This document shows positions 1 to 11,559 of a stretch of 64,000 nucleotides of DNA, one piece after another. The notes under the pieces were generated by a model. The model saw only the letters and a list, made by a program, of their open reading frames with translations, searched no databases and was not told the DNA's origin. This DNA is from Amia ocellicauda (taxonomy: Eukaryota > Chordata > Actinopteri > Amiiformes > Amiidae): NCBI RefSeq assembly GCF_036373705.1, contig NC_089869.1, forward strand, positions 11,977,676 through 12,041,675. The letters are read 5' to 3'. The position numbers and the translations under genes were made by a program. How positions within the stretch are numbered: the stretch's first letter is position 1; each line of letters opens with the position of its first letter.

Positions 1-105
1 CTGTGCTGATGTTTGCTCTATCTCTGCTGCCTCTTGGCCAGGTTGGTATTTTAAATGAGAACTTATTCTCAATGCCCTTACCTGGTTAAATAAAGGTTAG
101 AATTG
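1..105 (+). repeat. 3' tail of a fish LINE-like interspersed repeat
   Basis: The stretch contains a small stem-loop (tgagaacttattctca, 55-70) followed by 'acctggttaaataaaggt'. I recognise this as the recurrent 3' end of a LINE-type repeat common in ray-finned fish. Only the tail is in the window; the body would lie to the left. The family assignment is from memory. Confidence 0.5.
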
Positions 106-319
106 AGTATGAAACTATTCACCAAAAGATCTTTCCTACATTGACAATCTTCAAATAGATTTGAATTAATGGGAAATTAATTGATAATGAATTGAATGTG
201 GATCTTATTTTATTAGCGATAATGAGATGATGCTCACACTTTGTTTAAACTACTGTAATATGGGATTTCCTAATTGGTAATTGGATAATACATAGATGTG
301 CGGTGCTAATTAGATGCGA

Positions 320-1075
320 TTAATTGATACCAGATGTATTTAAGAGACTTGTCCAGAGGTTGTTTTCACGAATCTGTGAGCAAGACGGGTGAGTGGAGAT
401 GTGAAAGCACCGGAGACAGTGTCTTTTATTGAAACTACAAGAGACGTGTATGTGTAGACAGGGCTGGCACCATGTATTCGTTGAGAACTGTACCACCAAA
501 CGTATAGACTCGGTGTACCGGCATTTAAATGCGTTGTACAAATGATCTCCAAGTGCTTTACACTGTTGTTCACTGCATGCACCTAGCTGATCGTACAAAA
601 TCCACAAATCTATAGTGATGCATGCATCTCGATGAAATGTAAAACATGACTGACCATGGTCATGGAGAGGCTCCCTTCGCTTTCCTTTTCCACTGCACAT
701 ATACACCACCGATTCCTCTCCAGTTGGCCTATTACAATGGAGGAGAGTCTCGGACCGATCCCAATATCCCTTAACGGTAAAGGCAAGATCGGCATTTCCT
801 AAAGAGTCACATTTTATGCATGGAAAGCAAATTGGAATCGGTTTTAATGGTGTACTGCTCTCTAGCCATTCCCTATTGTGATGCCAGGCTGAACGATGTT
901 TTAAAAAACGCGAGGTGGAAACCTTGGCCTGGTTGTGCGGGGTTTCTGTGCCTAACCTGGGGCAGTCGCTGCCGCCGGGGCCCGTTGTCTGAGCTGGCTG
1001 GAGGCTGTTCACTCCCTCGACGCTGCTGGTCTCCAGTACATGTATGACCGGCAGTATCGGACTTTTTGTGTCCAT
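320..1075 (-). other. Unassigned 251-codon ORF, cysteine-rich, upstream and divergent from abcg2
   Basis: An uninterrupted minus-strand frame runs from an ATG at 1075-1073 to a stop near 320. The predicted 251-aa product is rich in Cys and His in its second half (for example CSEQQCKALG and HCLRCFH), with no clear signal peptide or membrane segment. I do not recognise the family, and I see no splice-site or repeat evidence that settles coding status. It begins close to the CRE/ETS-bearing region proposed as the abcg2 promoter, so a divergent transcript is possible. A random open frame is the main alternative: the length is unusual for non-coding DNA but not decisive. Confidence 0.2.
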
Positions 1076-1139
1076 AACTGTGGAAAATGCTGCTCGAAAT
1101 CGTTCGCCTGCTTCCTATGAAATGTTCACTTCACACATA

Positions 1140-1421
1140 AGGCTCCACTTCTTCCGGTAGGATGCGTCAGCGTGAAGTACGGTGATGACGTAACACGTAT
1201 GTAGGGTGCCTGAAGGGGGTAATTTGAGGGGCGGACACTTTGAAGATGATTGCATGTTATTTATTTAAAGCACAAACTAAATCTTTTCTGCTTTGATAAT
1301 CTGCTATATCAATGTATACGAACAACTGGGTGGGCAGCAGCTCTGGCTCTGGCCCTGTTGGTCTATTAAAATTGGTAAACCTGTATTACATTTTCTTGCT
1401 TAATTATTTTTGCCAGACAAA
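1140..1421 (+). promoter_or_regulatory. abcg2: Probable abcg2 5' region and 5'UTR acceptor
   Basis: The region holds an ETS-like CTTCCGG (1151-1157), a CRE-like TGACGTAA (1186-1193) and a locally GC-rich stretch to about 1235. A pyrimidine-rich tract ending in 'ttttgccag' (AG at 1415-1416) looks like a 3' splice site only 5 bp before the start codon. This fits the ABCG2 family pattern in which exon 1 is non-coding and exon 2 carries the ATG. The upstream non-coding exon and its donor are not pinned; candidate GT donors lie at 1156 and 1219. Confidence 0.4.
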
Positions 1422-4400
1422 ATGTCTGAAGAACCATCCTGGGACAACCAGTCTGCCAATGGCAACCATGCACCCAATGCCATGGTGGCAGCACTAACCC
1501 GGGAGTCCCAGAGATCCCCCCGAGGGTCTGTGGTCTCCTTTCACAACATCAATTACTCTGTCAAGAGTTCTGAAGGACCAGCCTGCAAACGCACACCTGT
1601 AAATAAGCACATCCTCCATGACCTCAAGTAAGTTTTCAAAAATGTATCCTAATCCCTTTCATTATGTATAATTTAAATCAATAACTTGTTGACCTACTGA
1701 ACTGAAAGTATGTCATGTTAGATCTCGAGAGACCTAAAAAATGTCAGACTTGGTATGATCTTGAATTTGTCCAGCTATAAAATAACATGTTTATGCTAAG
1801 AAGTTGTTTTCTGTGCGGTAGTCTGTTTGTTATATAGCAGAAAATATTGTCCTTAAAGGGAGTGTATTGTCTGAATTGGGTATCTGTAACTTGCCTTTCA
1901 GACCTGTTTTTTCTTTAAACTGGATGTGAACTTTGATCCTCTGACGTTTTTTAACTTGTTTCTAATGAACGTCTTGCTATTATAAAAATGATAAAATTGT
2001 AAGTGTCAATCTGCGTGATGTGTTCCAAGTCTGTGTTACTATCAAGGTTTGTTGCATGAAGTCTAACTGGTCTCTAACATTAGAAAGGACTTGCAGGATA
2101 AGAGCAGATTACAAAAATATCATTCTTTATTCCAGTGGCATAATGAAGCCAGGGCTGAATGCTATCCTGGGCCCATCAGGAGGTGGGAAGTCTTCGTAAG
2201 TATTGTTTTCAGAGGAAAATGAGCACACTGCAAATAATACCACTGTTCAAATCCAGTTAATCCTTTGGTGCATAAAATGAAAAAACAAGACAACCTAAAT
2301 GTAACTAATATTTTTGTATTTGTACAGAGCTGCATAGAATTGCCTAGCTAAACCACATTGTAAACAATCTCCATCTTTTAATTGTATCACACAACACAAA
2401 TGTAGTGGATCATTGAAATACATTCCACCTCAAATGTTTTCAGATGAGTTTAAAGGACAATTGTGGCCTGTTATGCATCTACACTATCCAATGGGCTATC
2501 TGATGCTGGTGGCATACTAAAGATCTTTGTGAATTTGTGATTGCCAATATTGACTGTATTGATAATAAAACTTGTCTATGCTGTTATTCCTGCTTCAGGC
2601 TGCTGGATGTACTGGCTGCGAGGAAGGACCCTGCTGGTCTGTCTGGTGATGTCCTCATCGATGGAGCCCCACAGCCTGCCAACTTCAAGTGTATTTCAGG
2701 ATATGTTGTCCAAGTAGGTGAATCTTACAAGTCTAAGTTCTCCTTTCTATACCACTAACAATCGAGTGGGAGTAATGAGCCCAAAAGTCTGCCCTTCTTG
2801 TCTGATGTAATGGTTTTTCGGTTTCCTCAATTAGGATGATGTTGTCATGGGCAACTTGACCGTCCGGGAAAACCTGCTGTTCTCGGCGGCGCTGCGGCTC
2901 CCTACATCTATCAGCTTTGAGGACAAGGAGGAGCGAGTGGCCAATGTCATCTCTGAACTCGGGCTGACCAGAGTGGCCGACTCTAGAGTGAGTATACATC
3001 CGTCAGTCTTTTATAAAGCCCATATCAAATTGGCACTTCCTGTGAATCCTAGATGAGTTTGCCAACTTTGCATAGTTTCCATGAGTTTCTCCTTTGCGTA
3101 GTTCATGTGCTTTTTGTTTTTGTAGATTTGAATGCTAGGCACTGATGAAACAGAGGGGTAATATCTATTGTAATGCTATAATTCATGTTATATATAGATT
3201 TAAGAGCACAATACCTAATTCAGGGTGGTACTAGCTTGGCTATGTGGTTTACAACAATAAACAAGTAATGCCTAGATGCAGGTAAAGTGTCAGTTGGCAA
3301 CACTTGTCTCATAGCATTTTTGAAAAGCATACTGAAATGATTTCTACAGGTGGGCACAGAACTAATCCGAGGTGTGTCTGGAGGAGAGCGGAAACGAACC
3401 AGCATTGGAATGGAGCTCATAACGGAGCCCCCCGTCTTATTCCTGGATGAGCCAACAACAGGCCTGGATGCCAGCACTTCCAGTGCAGTGCTCATTCTGC
3501 TGAAAAGGTACAGCCCATAACAAATGTCCTAGGAGAAAAATGTTTGCATTTCTTCCTTTTGCATTTGCGTTCTGCACTTCAGGGCCACCATAAAAAAAAC
3601 AGTAAGCAATGCACCATTTATTACCAATAGAAATCGTGTCCCGCCTCTTCATCCCGCACTGCTGTTCTAGGCAGCTACAGGACTGGTGTGCTCTGTGTGC
3701 TCTGTGTGCTCTGTGTGCTCTGTGTGCTCTGTGTGCTCTGTGTGCTCTGTGTGCTCTGTGTGCTCTGTGTGCTCTGTGTGCTCTGTGTGCTCTGTGTGCT
3801 CTGTGTGCTCTGTGTGCTCTGTGTGCTCTGTGTGCTCTGTGTGCTCTGTGTGCTCTGTGTGCTCTGTGTGCTCTGTGTGCTCTGTGTGCTCTGTGTGCTC
3901 TGTGTGCTCTGTGTGCTCTGGAGAAACACTCAATTTAAAGTATTGATGCAGACCTGGAAATCAGATGCCTCCTGGAATTATGATTATTTTGAATGTCACT
4001 CTCGCTTCACTTATTAAACACAATACAAATTTACTCTATTGACTGCAAACTCTTTACAGGGAAGTATAATTAGAAGTGGAGGTGTACTGTATAGACAAAT
4101 GTAGGTCCTGTAGGCTAATTTCATATCTTGATCAAGACCTATATTTGTTAAAATACTGCTCAATAAAATTAAGGGAACGCTTAACATTAATTTCTGAACT
4201 TGGAGTATTCCCTTAATTTTCTGGGATCAAATCACTTTTAATATCGGAAAGTGTAAATGGAGTGCTTAAGTCCCATTCATTGCACCAATTGTGTGTGTTC
4301 CCTGTAGTGTTTACAGTGAACACCATCCTCGTATGTATTAAATGTATGCGCACACTCCCATACACGGGCAGTATTGTGAATTGCAATGTTTTAGTGTTCA

Positions 4401-7400
4401 GCTAATAAAAGCATGATGTTCATTTAATGTGAAATCAGTCCTCTTATTTCTGTTAACATCTGTGTGTAGTTAACTTGCCAACACACCATGTGCATGGCAA
4501 TTGCTGTAGGAAACCCTTATAGTAGGCTAACATCACTTTCTAACCTTTGTAGTATAACCTGCATCAACACTTGTACTTGAAATCGAGCGCCTCTCTTGCA
4601 CAGAGAACAGATGCTGACCAATGACAGCGCTTCAGTCCTGTGCGGGTGTTGCCCATAACAGCAGTGGGCTTCGAAATAATGTGGCTGGCAGATGAAAAAA
4701 CTAAATCTTTTTGCAGTTGCAGTTTTCTTTTTGCATTTCAGGGCCACTGTAGTTTTCAAGTTTTGTTAATCATGACCCTTGTAATTCAAGTGCATAATGG
4801 AGAACTTTTATTTTGCTGAAATTCAAACTAAATAGGTTTATTTCAGTTAACATTTAAATGTGTGCAAATTCAGTTTAATATTAGAAATATGCAATTGGTA
4901 AGTGAAAATGTTAAACATAAATTATTAGTTCCATTTTATAATTTATGGTGTACTTGTAGGCCATAACTGCACTAATTTTACTCCTTCAGGCTCTCAAGAA
5001 GGGGGCGAACAATTATATTCTCAGTTCACCAGCCCCGTTACTCAATATTTAAGCTGTTTGACAGCCTGACTTTACTGGCTGCTGGGAAAATGATGTACCA
5101 TGGACCTGCCAATGCTGCTCTGGGGTATTTCGGATCAATTGGTAAGCTTGAACTTCTTGATATAGCTTTCATTGGAAGTATGTTTATTCTGGCCTACTAA
5201 AATGTGAATACTGCTGACATGGCAAATGGTGAACTCTCTTTCAGGTTACCAGAGTGAAGCATACACTAATCCACCCGATTTCTTTCTGGATGTGATTAAT
5301 GGGGATTCGACTGCAGTGGCAGCAAGCAGAGCAGGCCCTTCCAGAGATGGCCAGGCAAATGGTAGTATTGCAAAAGTCCTATGATTCAATATTTTTTACT
5401 GAATTCAGCTGTTTTTCAAACCAATGATTGTAACCATGTCAATATCCTTAGATCTCAATGTTCCCATACTCGATTTTATGAACCTGAAAATAGCATGGAA
5501 ATACACGGCAGAACACTGGATTAAATGAATTCCTATTCAGTCAAACAAACCTGTTGGGCTTTTGGTATGTTTATAGTATGACTGGCTAGGGTCCTTCTAT
5601 TAATCCAAACCCCTGAATAGTTGTACTGTTATTAGTTTTATGATCATTCTTATGCCATAATGCATAAAATAGGTAATGTTTATTAGTGACATTAATAGTG
5701 TTGAATTTAAGTTTTAACTGGAAGATGCAAAGAATTGTTCAAATTACATTTCTAATTACTATGAATTTACACAAGTAGAAAGTGGAGCGGAAGGCAACTT
5801 GGAAACGGTGAATCCTCAGGATCCTGTAGTGGCTCATAAAACTGTGGTGGATACACTCCGTGAGAAATACGTGGCCTCAACCCAGTATCAGTATGTACAA
5901 GTTACAATGAGGAATATTCAAGAACACAGAGGAACTGATAGAAGTGGAAGGAGGATGGAGTCGATCACTTATGCCACCTCGTTCTTTACCCAGCTTTACT
6001 GGGTGACCAAGCGCTCCTTTAAGAACCTCATTCGGAACCCTCAGGCTTCAGTTGCGCAGGTATGAACTCCACAGCAGTCCAGGATGTGTGAATCTAAAGT
6101 TCGTGGGCTGTAAATTGCTGCAGCTGCTTCAATTTATTCACCAAAGTGATGTATTCAGTAAAATCTATTCATTTTTCATGTTCCATCTCTGCTGGCATTT
6201 ATAGTTGGGAAATTAAAAGCAAAACCCAATCTTAAATCTTTTACCAGTTCCATCTGTCCCTAGGCTCAAGGAGAAATTTAATTTAAACCCAAGACTTCCA
6301 GGTGATTAGATGTTAGACTTGTTCTTGGTACAAGTCGATTAAACGTTCAGTGTTCCTCTAATGTGTAAAAGCACCTTTCATTCTCATCTCCATGCATTAG
6401 AATTATGTAATTGTTGTTCCATTAAATGTATCATTCTTTGGATACTAATCTGAGAACAAACCAAACCTAAAAGTTATGTCTTTCTACAGATTCTAAGAAG
6501 CATTATTTTGGGTCTATTTGCTGGTGTGATCTTCTTTGGAGCCCAACTAGACCCCACTGGATTGCAGAACAGGTAAAATGTTCAACTTTGACTGTGTGGT
6601 CAGTTGGCTGCAGGAGTCTGGCCTGTGCACCCTTCCCCTCTCCCCACAAGTAGTCTGGACCCCGTTAACTAACAATGTGCCAAATAAGTAAAATTAAAAC
6701 CAAAAGTACAAGCTCCACCAGAGAACCTTCCTGTTCACTCTCCTTGCAGTCTTGCCTTGAGCGTCTCTTACCTTTTTGTTTTTAACCCTTGAACTGACTT
6801 GAAGACACGCTTGTGAGGCAGTTTTGTTCAGAAACTATGTGTATAAAATTAAATGAAGGATGGCTGGGGCTGTACTACAAATGTGGCTGGTGATGTCCTT
6901 CACCCTGCTGAGCTCATCTTTAACTATGTAAAGTGTAATACTGATGCACATATCATGTCCATTCATTTCATCTTTATCATTCTAACAGTTTGTGAAACTG
7001 CTTGGTTTCCTTTAAAATAAAAGGAGGATTCTTTAAATGCTTCACATTTATAACCCATTCATAGTTTCTGAAGAACCTGGAAACTATGTGCTGAAATGTG
7101 TTTCAGGGTCGGCTCCTTATTCTTTGTGATCACCAGTCAGGGTTTCTCCAGTGTTTCGGCAATTGAGACTTTCATCAAAGAGAAGAAATTGTTCATGTAA
7201 GTAAAAGCAACATTTTATAATTGTGGTATTAAATGCTGGACAGAGCAGATTTATTTTTAAGGTGAAGTATGCATTCTATAATGTGATTTTTGTCTGAATT
7301 GAAATCATCCAGAGATGCATGGTCAATTCATTATGAGCAGCTGCATGGAAGAGGTCAAAGAACAATGTACAGGCACGTCTGCAGACCAGACAAAGATAAC

Positions 7401-10400
7401 TGGGCCCACATGTCTATCTCATGATGAGGGGAAGTGCAGTTTCTGCCTCGCAACTGGTCGGGAACCCCAATATATGGTTAAACCAGAGTATAATTGAGGC
7501 ATATGTAATGTTTAATATGAGGGGGGGCTTGTATGATGCATTAGGACCAAATTGCTTTTCTTTTCAGACCCTGTTCTGGGTATCTGGGTTAAACTACAGA
7601 ACAGTAAGTGGCCTTGGTTATTTTGACCGCATTCTACAGGGTTTTTGAACCCACCTCTGTGTGCATTTCAGATTAGGGCTCTACAGTGTGTATAAATGGT
7701 TCTGTTGTCTGAGAATTGACAAACTATTTTGAAATGCTTAATTTCCCTGTTTGTCTTTTTAAACCCTAGTCACCAGTACACCAGTGGGTACTACAGGCTA
7801 TCGGCCTATTTCTTTGCAGTACTACTAGGAGACCTGATTCCAATGCGGACTGTGCCTGGAATTACATTCTCATTCATCACATACTGGATGATTGGTGAGT
7901 GCCTAATTTGGTTAGCATAATATTGGATTTTATTTGTGACTTTTCTGTAGAATTGCTTTAAAGGCATACTTAATGCATATGATGGGGGGGGAAGCTTTTT
8001 TTTCCCAAACCTTGTTGGTGCTGGTCTGTGTGTGCTGGTGCTTAATCCTATTGCACTAATAAAACTTCTCAAACCTTATGCAAACAAAACATGCTGATAG
8101 AACATAAAGGTCTGTCTTGAAAAATCCTAATGAATAAACCTAACCAATAAAGCTCTTTAGTATAATTTATTTTTTGGCACACGCCCTTATCCAGGGTGAC
8201 TTACAAAACATAAGCACAATACAGTTCAAAGCAGCATGTAGTTTTACAAATTCCAATTTACATGCTTGTATAGGACATGCACAGTAAACCAATACAAGTC
8301 CTAGATGGTAAAATCTAGTAAGTGCAAGTGCAGTACTGCTAATGCAAGCAAGGGGTATGTCAAAGCTTTGTTGAATTAGTGCAATTTTACAGGAAAATAA
8401 ACTACTAGATTACAAGTAGCCTGAGCAAATGCGTCTTGAGTAATCGCTGGAAGGAGGTCAGGGACTCCGTCTTGACTTCAATGGGAAGGTCGTTAATGTA
8501 CCCCTTATTTTAAACCTTCAGTCTATTTGCCTGCACTGCTTGCCCCATTAAAGTGATGTTTTTCTCTTCAGGAAAGGCATATTTTCCATTCAATAAAAAG
8601 CACTTTTACTTATCAAAACTATTGATCAGTAGTTCTAAATCTCTAACCAGTGTGAAATGGAAATAATATCAGTAAACTGCCAGCCACTAATCACCAGCTC
8701 CCAAGTGTATGAGACTGAAATAAATAAATGGGAGAAGCCAAGTCTATGCAGGGTGCTATATTGTTCATTAAACTATACTTATGATCTGTAATTGGTTATT
8801 CCCAAAACGGAACTTTTTTTCTTTGCTGATGAACAATGAACAGCTGCTACAACCACTTATTTGGCCATGACCATTAAAAGATGCTGAATTAATATTAATT
8901 TAAAGATTATTAATATAAATAAAGTTTTGCCTGAAGTGACCTTTATTGAAGCATTAAAAATGCCTTTCCCAAAGAGAACTATAGGGTTATGTAATGTATG
9001 CAAACCCTCACATGCTTCTCTTAACCATAATAGTTTTGTCTTTGCTCCGACAGCCCTGTAGTTGAGCTATATCCCTCCCTGCAGCACGACTGGCTGGCTC
9101 AAAGCAACTGCTGTTACACAGAACAAACTGTGTATAACATGAAACGCTACAGGATTTTATGACTATTTCAATGTAGAGTAAATGTACTGTGACCGGGATG
9201 CCGTTTATAGGACAGGCGTGGTTATCATTGGCACTGTGCTGTAATGAGTCACATTGTCACTTAGTATGTTTCGCAATGTCATGATCCCTAATTTGAACAG
9301 GTTTAACATGTCAATAAATGTCCTTTTGCATGTTAATGCATTGCAGGCTACCAAAGACTCCCTGGCAATTTCTTCTTCTTCATGTTCACGCTGATCATGG
9401 TATCCTACACATCGACGGCAATGGCTCTTGCGGTCGGCACTGGAATGGATTCTGTTGGCATGGCAAGCCTTACCCTTAACCTGTGCTTTATTTTCATGAA
9501 TGTAAGTATAAAAAGCAGTTTCCACCCCTTTAGTATACTAGAATAAGCCAAACTAAGTGTGGAATACTGTCTATGGTGCCCTTAGTATCCAGCAGCCTGA
9601 AGCAGGAATAAGAGTTGTAAATGCCATTGTCTTCAAAAATGCACAGGACATCTGCTGTAACTTCAGTCATATTAAAATTTAATTTAGTAGGTTTTTGCTT
9701 TCCTTACTACTTCAGGAAGGCTGCAATGCACTGCAATTCTTTCTATAGAAACATTTGGCAAATTGAGTGCCAGACCTTTGTCAATATCCAGAATGTTAAC
9801 CTGACCGGCTATGGGTCAGCCAGTTCTCGTAAACCTTTTTAAGCATCCATGGTATCGCGGAGGCTTCACTAGACCCCAATTAGGGGGGCTTCAGCCTGTC
9901 TTCTCGTGGCGGGGCCCCCCCAAAAATAATGATGTATGAAGTAACGGCGTGGTCAAACAGTCAGCCAGCCCTTGTATTTTCTCTCCGTCCCCCTAAAAAT
10001 ACAACAAAAGAATCCAAGAATTAAGAAGTTTCACAAAACACTTGGCAACTGCCCCCCTAAAACTTTGTCTAGAAACTCCTCTGCATGGTATATTGCAGTA
10101 TTAAGTGTATTTGTGAAGGGAAGCAGAAATGTCATTGTCATTTGTACATATTTTGTAGATCTTCTCTGGCTTGCTGGTGAACCTGCCCTCTGTCCCAGCT
10201 TGGATCAACTGGCTGAAATACTTCAGCATACTAAGATACGGACTGACAGTAAGAGGAATAAACCTTTTTACTATACATATATACACTTTACATGACCTAA
10301 AGTAATATTTCTGATGCAAATATGAATGTACTTTGAACAAAATGTATACCTTACTTGAGAAATTGCTATGAAATGGACCCTTCTCATCTCTAGCTACACA

Positions 10401-11038
10401 CAACTTGATTTGGACACTGCAATGCCAGAGATCAATGGCCTGTCTTGGGTCTTTAACCATCTTCTCTTTTTACAGGCACTCGAAGTGAATGAATTGAGAG
10501 GCTTGTTTTTCTGTGCAGAGTACTTGAATCAAACCATAGACTATCAATCTGCAATGGATAACTGTTCAAGCAACGTAAAACCCTTTGGAGCAGTGTAAGT
10601 GTATTTAAAATATGGTATCCTAGTTATTTTGTTAGAAAATGTAACATTGACGACAGTACTTTCCTGATTTACAAAGGAATCTGAACGCTGTCCTCGATCA
10701 CATTTTTCCCAGCTAGAAAATGAGACTTCATATTTGTCCTTCTACACCTCCTTATACTTTTAACAAATTAATCCCTAATCAGTGTTTTAGGAGGAATGTG
10801 AAACTGTTAATTATATGAATGGTTATATAGTTTTAAATGAGCTGCATGTTATCATTCTTGAGGCTTAATTCAGCTGTATTTTCTTGACAGGTGTTATGGT
10901 GATGCTTATCTCTGTGGACAGGGGATTGGCTATGATAACTGGGCAATGTGGGAAAACATTGTTGCTTTGGCCTGTATGACAGTCATCCTCTTGAGCATTG
11001 CTTACATAAAGCTCCACGTAATGAAAAAGTTCACATAA
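1422..11038 (+). CDS. abcg2: ATP-binding cassette half-transporter ABCG2 (breast cancer resistance protein type)
   Basis: ABCG2 is a plasma-membrane half-transporter that dimerises to export xenobiotics, urate and porphyrins. Coding exons: 1422-1627, 2136-2195, 2599-2713, 2835-2987, 3350-3507, 4990-5141, 5245-5361, 5779-6059, 6490-6572, 7107-7196, 7770-7894, 9347-9501, 10159-10248, 10476-10594, 10891-11038. They total 2052 nt, or 683 aa (human 655), and 15 coding exons is the human number. The ATP-binding domain comes first: Walker [10 protein letters not shown] with K87, signature VSGGERKR (187-194), Walker B VLFLDEP with E212, and H-loop H244. Six membrane helices follow, roughly 416-435, 445-466, 485-512, 521-545, 555-582 and 655-676. 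R497 in PMR aligns with human R482. Extracellular loop 3 has C608, C625 and C636, matching human C592/C603/C608, an extra C643, and sequons at N613 and N624. The start at 1422 follows a clear acceptor and aligns with the human N-terminus. Vertebrate paralogues (abcg2a-d) cannot be separated here. Confidence 0.95.
3686..3919. repeat. 9-bp minisatellite (gtgtgctct)n, about 26 perfect copies, in an abcg2 intron
   Basis: The unit gtgtgctct is repeated head to tail for 234 bp with no visible mismatch, inside the intron between 3507 and 4990. Because the period is a multiple of three and no phase contains a stop, several frames on both strands stay open across it, giving spurious 'CAL', 'CSV', 'HTE' and 'QST' repeat ORFs. 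Such homogeneity suggests a recently expanded, probably length-polymorphic array. Confidence 0.95.
4155..4235. mobile_element. Short palindromic MITE-like element related to Tc1-type repeats
   Basis: Opposed arms 'aattaagggaa' (near 4168) and 'ttcccttaatt' (near 4209) flank a core reading 'tctgaacttggagt'. The same core, inverted, occurs at about 57672-57690 beside a different fish Tc1-type end. The element is too short to code for anything, so a deletion derivative of a Tc1-like transposon is the simplest reading. Confidence 0.5.
7313..7556 (+). repeat. Interspersed repeat, copy A (pairs with 56165-56422)
   Basis: It lies in the abcg2 intron between 7196 and 7770. It shares an extended, diverged alignment with 56165-56422 in the same orientation. 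Shared blocks include 'gcagaccagaca', 'cacatgtct.tctcatgatgag', 'ttctgcct' and 'ataatgtttaatat', followed by 'gtacgatg'-like sequence and 'aaattgct'. The similarity ends abruptly at 7556. No coding potential is convincing; the short open frames are incidental. The family is not identified. Confidence 0.6.
8165..8510 (+). repeat. Ray-finned-fish dispersed repeat with 'gcccttatccagggtgactt' core
   Basis: It begins with the recurrent core 'gcccttatccagggtgac' and continues through sequence I recognise from fish repeats ('tcttgagtaatcgctgg', 'ccgtcttgacttcaatggg', 'aaggtcgtt'). It lies in the long abcg2 intron 7895-9346. Related cores occur in reverse near 18380 and, degenerate, near 52890. The family name is not established from sequence. 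Confidence 0.6.
9840..10010. other. G/C-run-bearing intronic segment, possible transposon remnant
   Basis: The segment has opposed runs ('ttaggggggcttcagcc' and 'ggggcccccccaaaaa') within an otherwise AT-rich abcg2 intron. The composition and inverted runs hint at a degraded mobile element, but I cannot name one and see no gene. Confidence 0.2.
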
Positions 11039-11530
11039 CATTTAATGTTGGAAATTAAGCCTCAGTAACTTTTTAATGCTGCATTAGGGATGTATCATAC
11101 TCCCTGTCCTGTAAAGATTTGCATTGTGACCCACTCTGTGAAGGTGTTTTTTGAATGAGAAATAAGTTCTTGACCAGTTTATTCAAGAATGAGTTAAAAT
11201 ATGCTCAAATACTTGATAAAATTGTATGGTTTAGACCTCTTTGCTCAGTAAGGAGCCAAGGAAGCAAATTCTACACTTTTGCTCAATAACCATGTTAATG
11301 TCTGTTCTAGGATTAAGATTATTTTAGTTTTCTGTAATTGCCATGGGAAGCTAAAATGTCACTGTAAAATCAATGTTTGTAATTTGCTTTTATGTTTTTA
11401 AGTAATTTCTGTATATCATGCAAGAGGTTGTGTGCAATATTGTAAATTTAAACCATAAAAGCCATGTCGAATTTTGGAAGGTTTAAACTGCAATCTTAAT
11501 GGCTTCCAATAAACTTAATTAAATTGTAAA
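11039..11530 (+). other. abcg2: abcg2 3'UTR with AATAAA polyadenylation signal
   Basis: AT-rich sequence follows the TAA at 11036-11038. A canonical AATAAA at 11508-11513 is the first strong polyadenylation signal, so the transcript probably ends near 11530, giving a 3'UTR of about 490 nt. Confidence 0.7.
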
Positions 11531-11559
11531 TGGTCTCATTTAAAACTATAGGTTGTGAC

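Noticed and set aside
3609-4017. Repeat-protein ORFs (CAL, CSV, VLC, HTE, QST repeats)
   Set aside because: They are translations of the 9-bp intronic minisatellite; no stop occurs in several phases because the period is a multiple of three.
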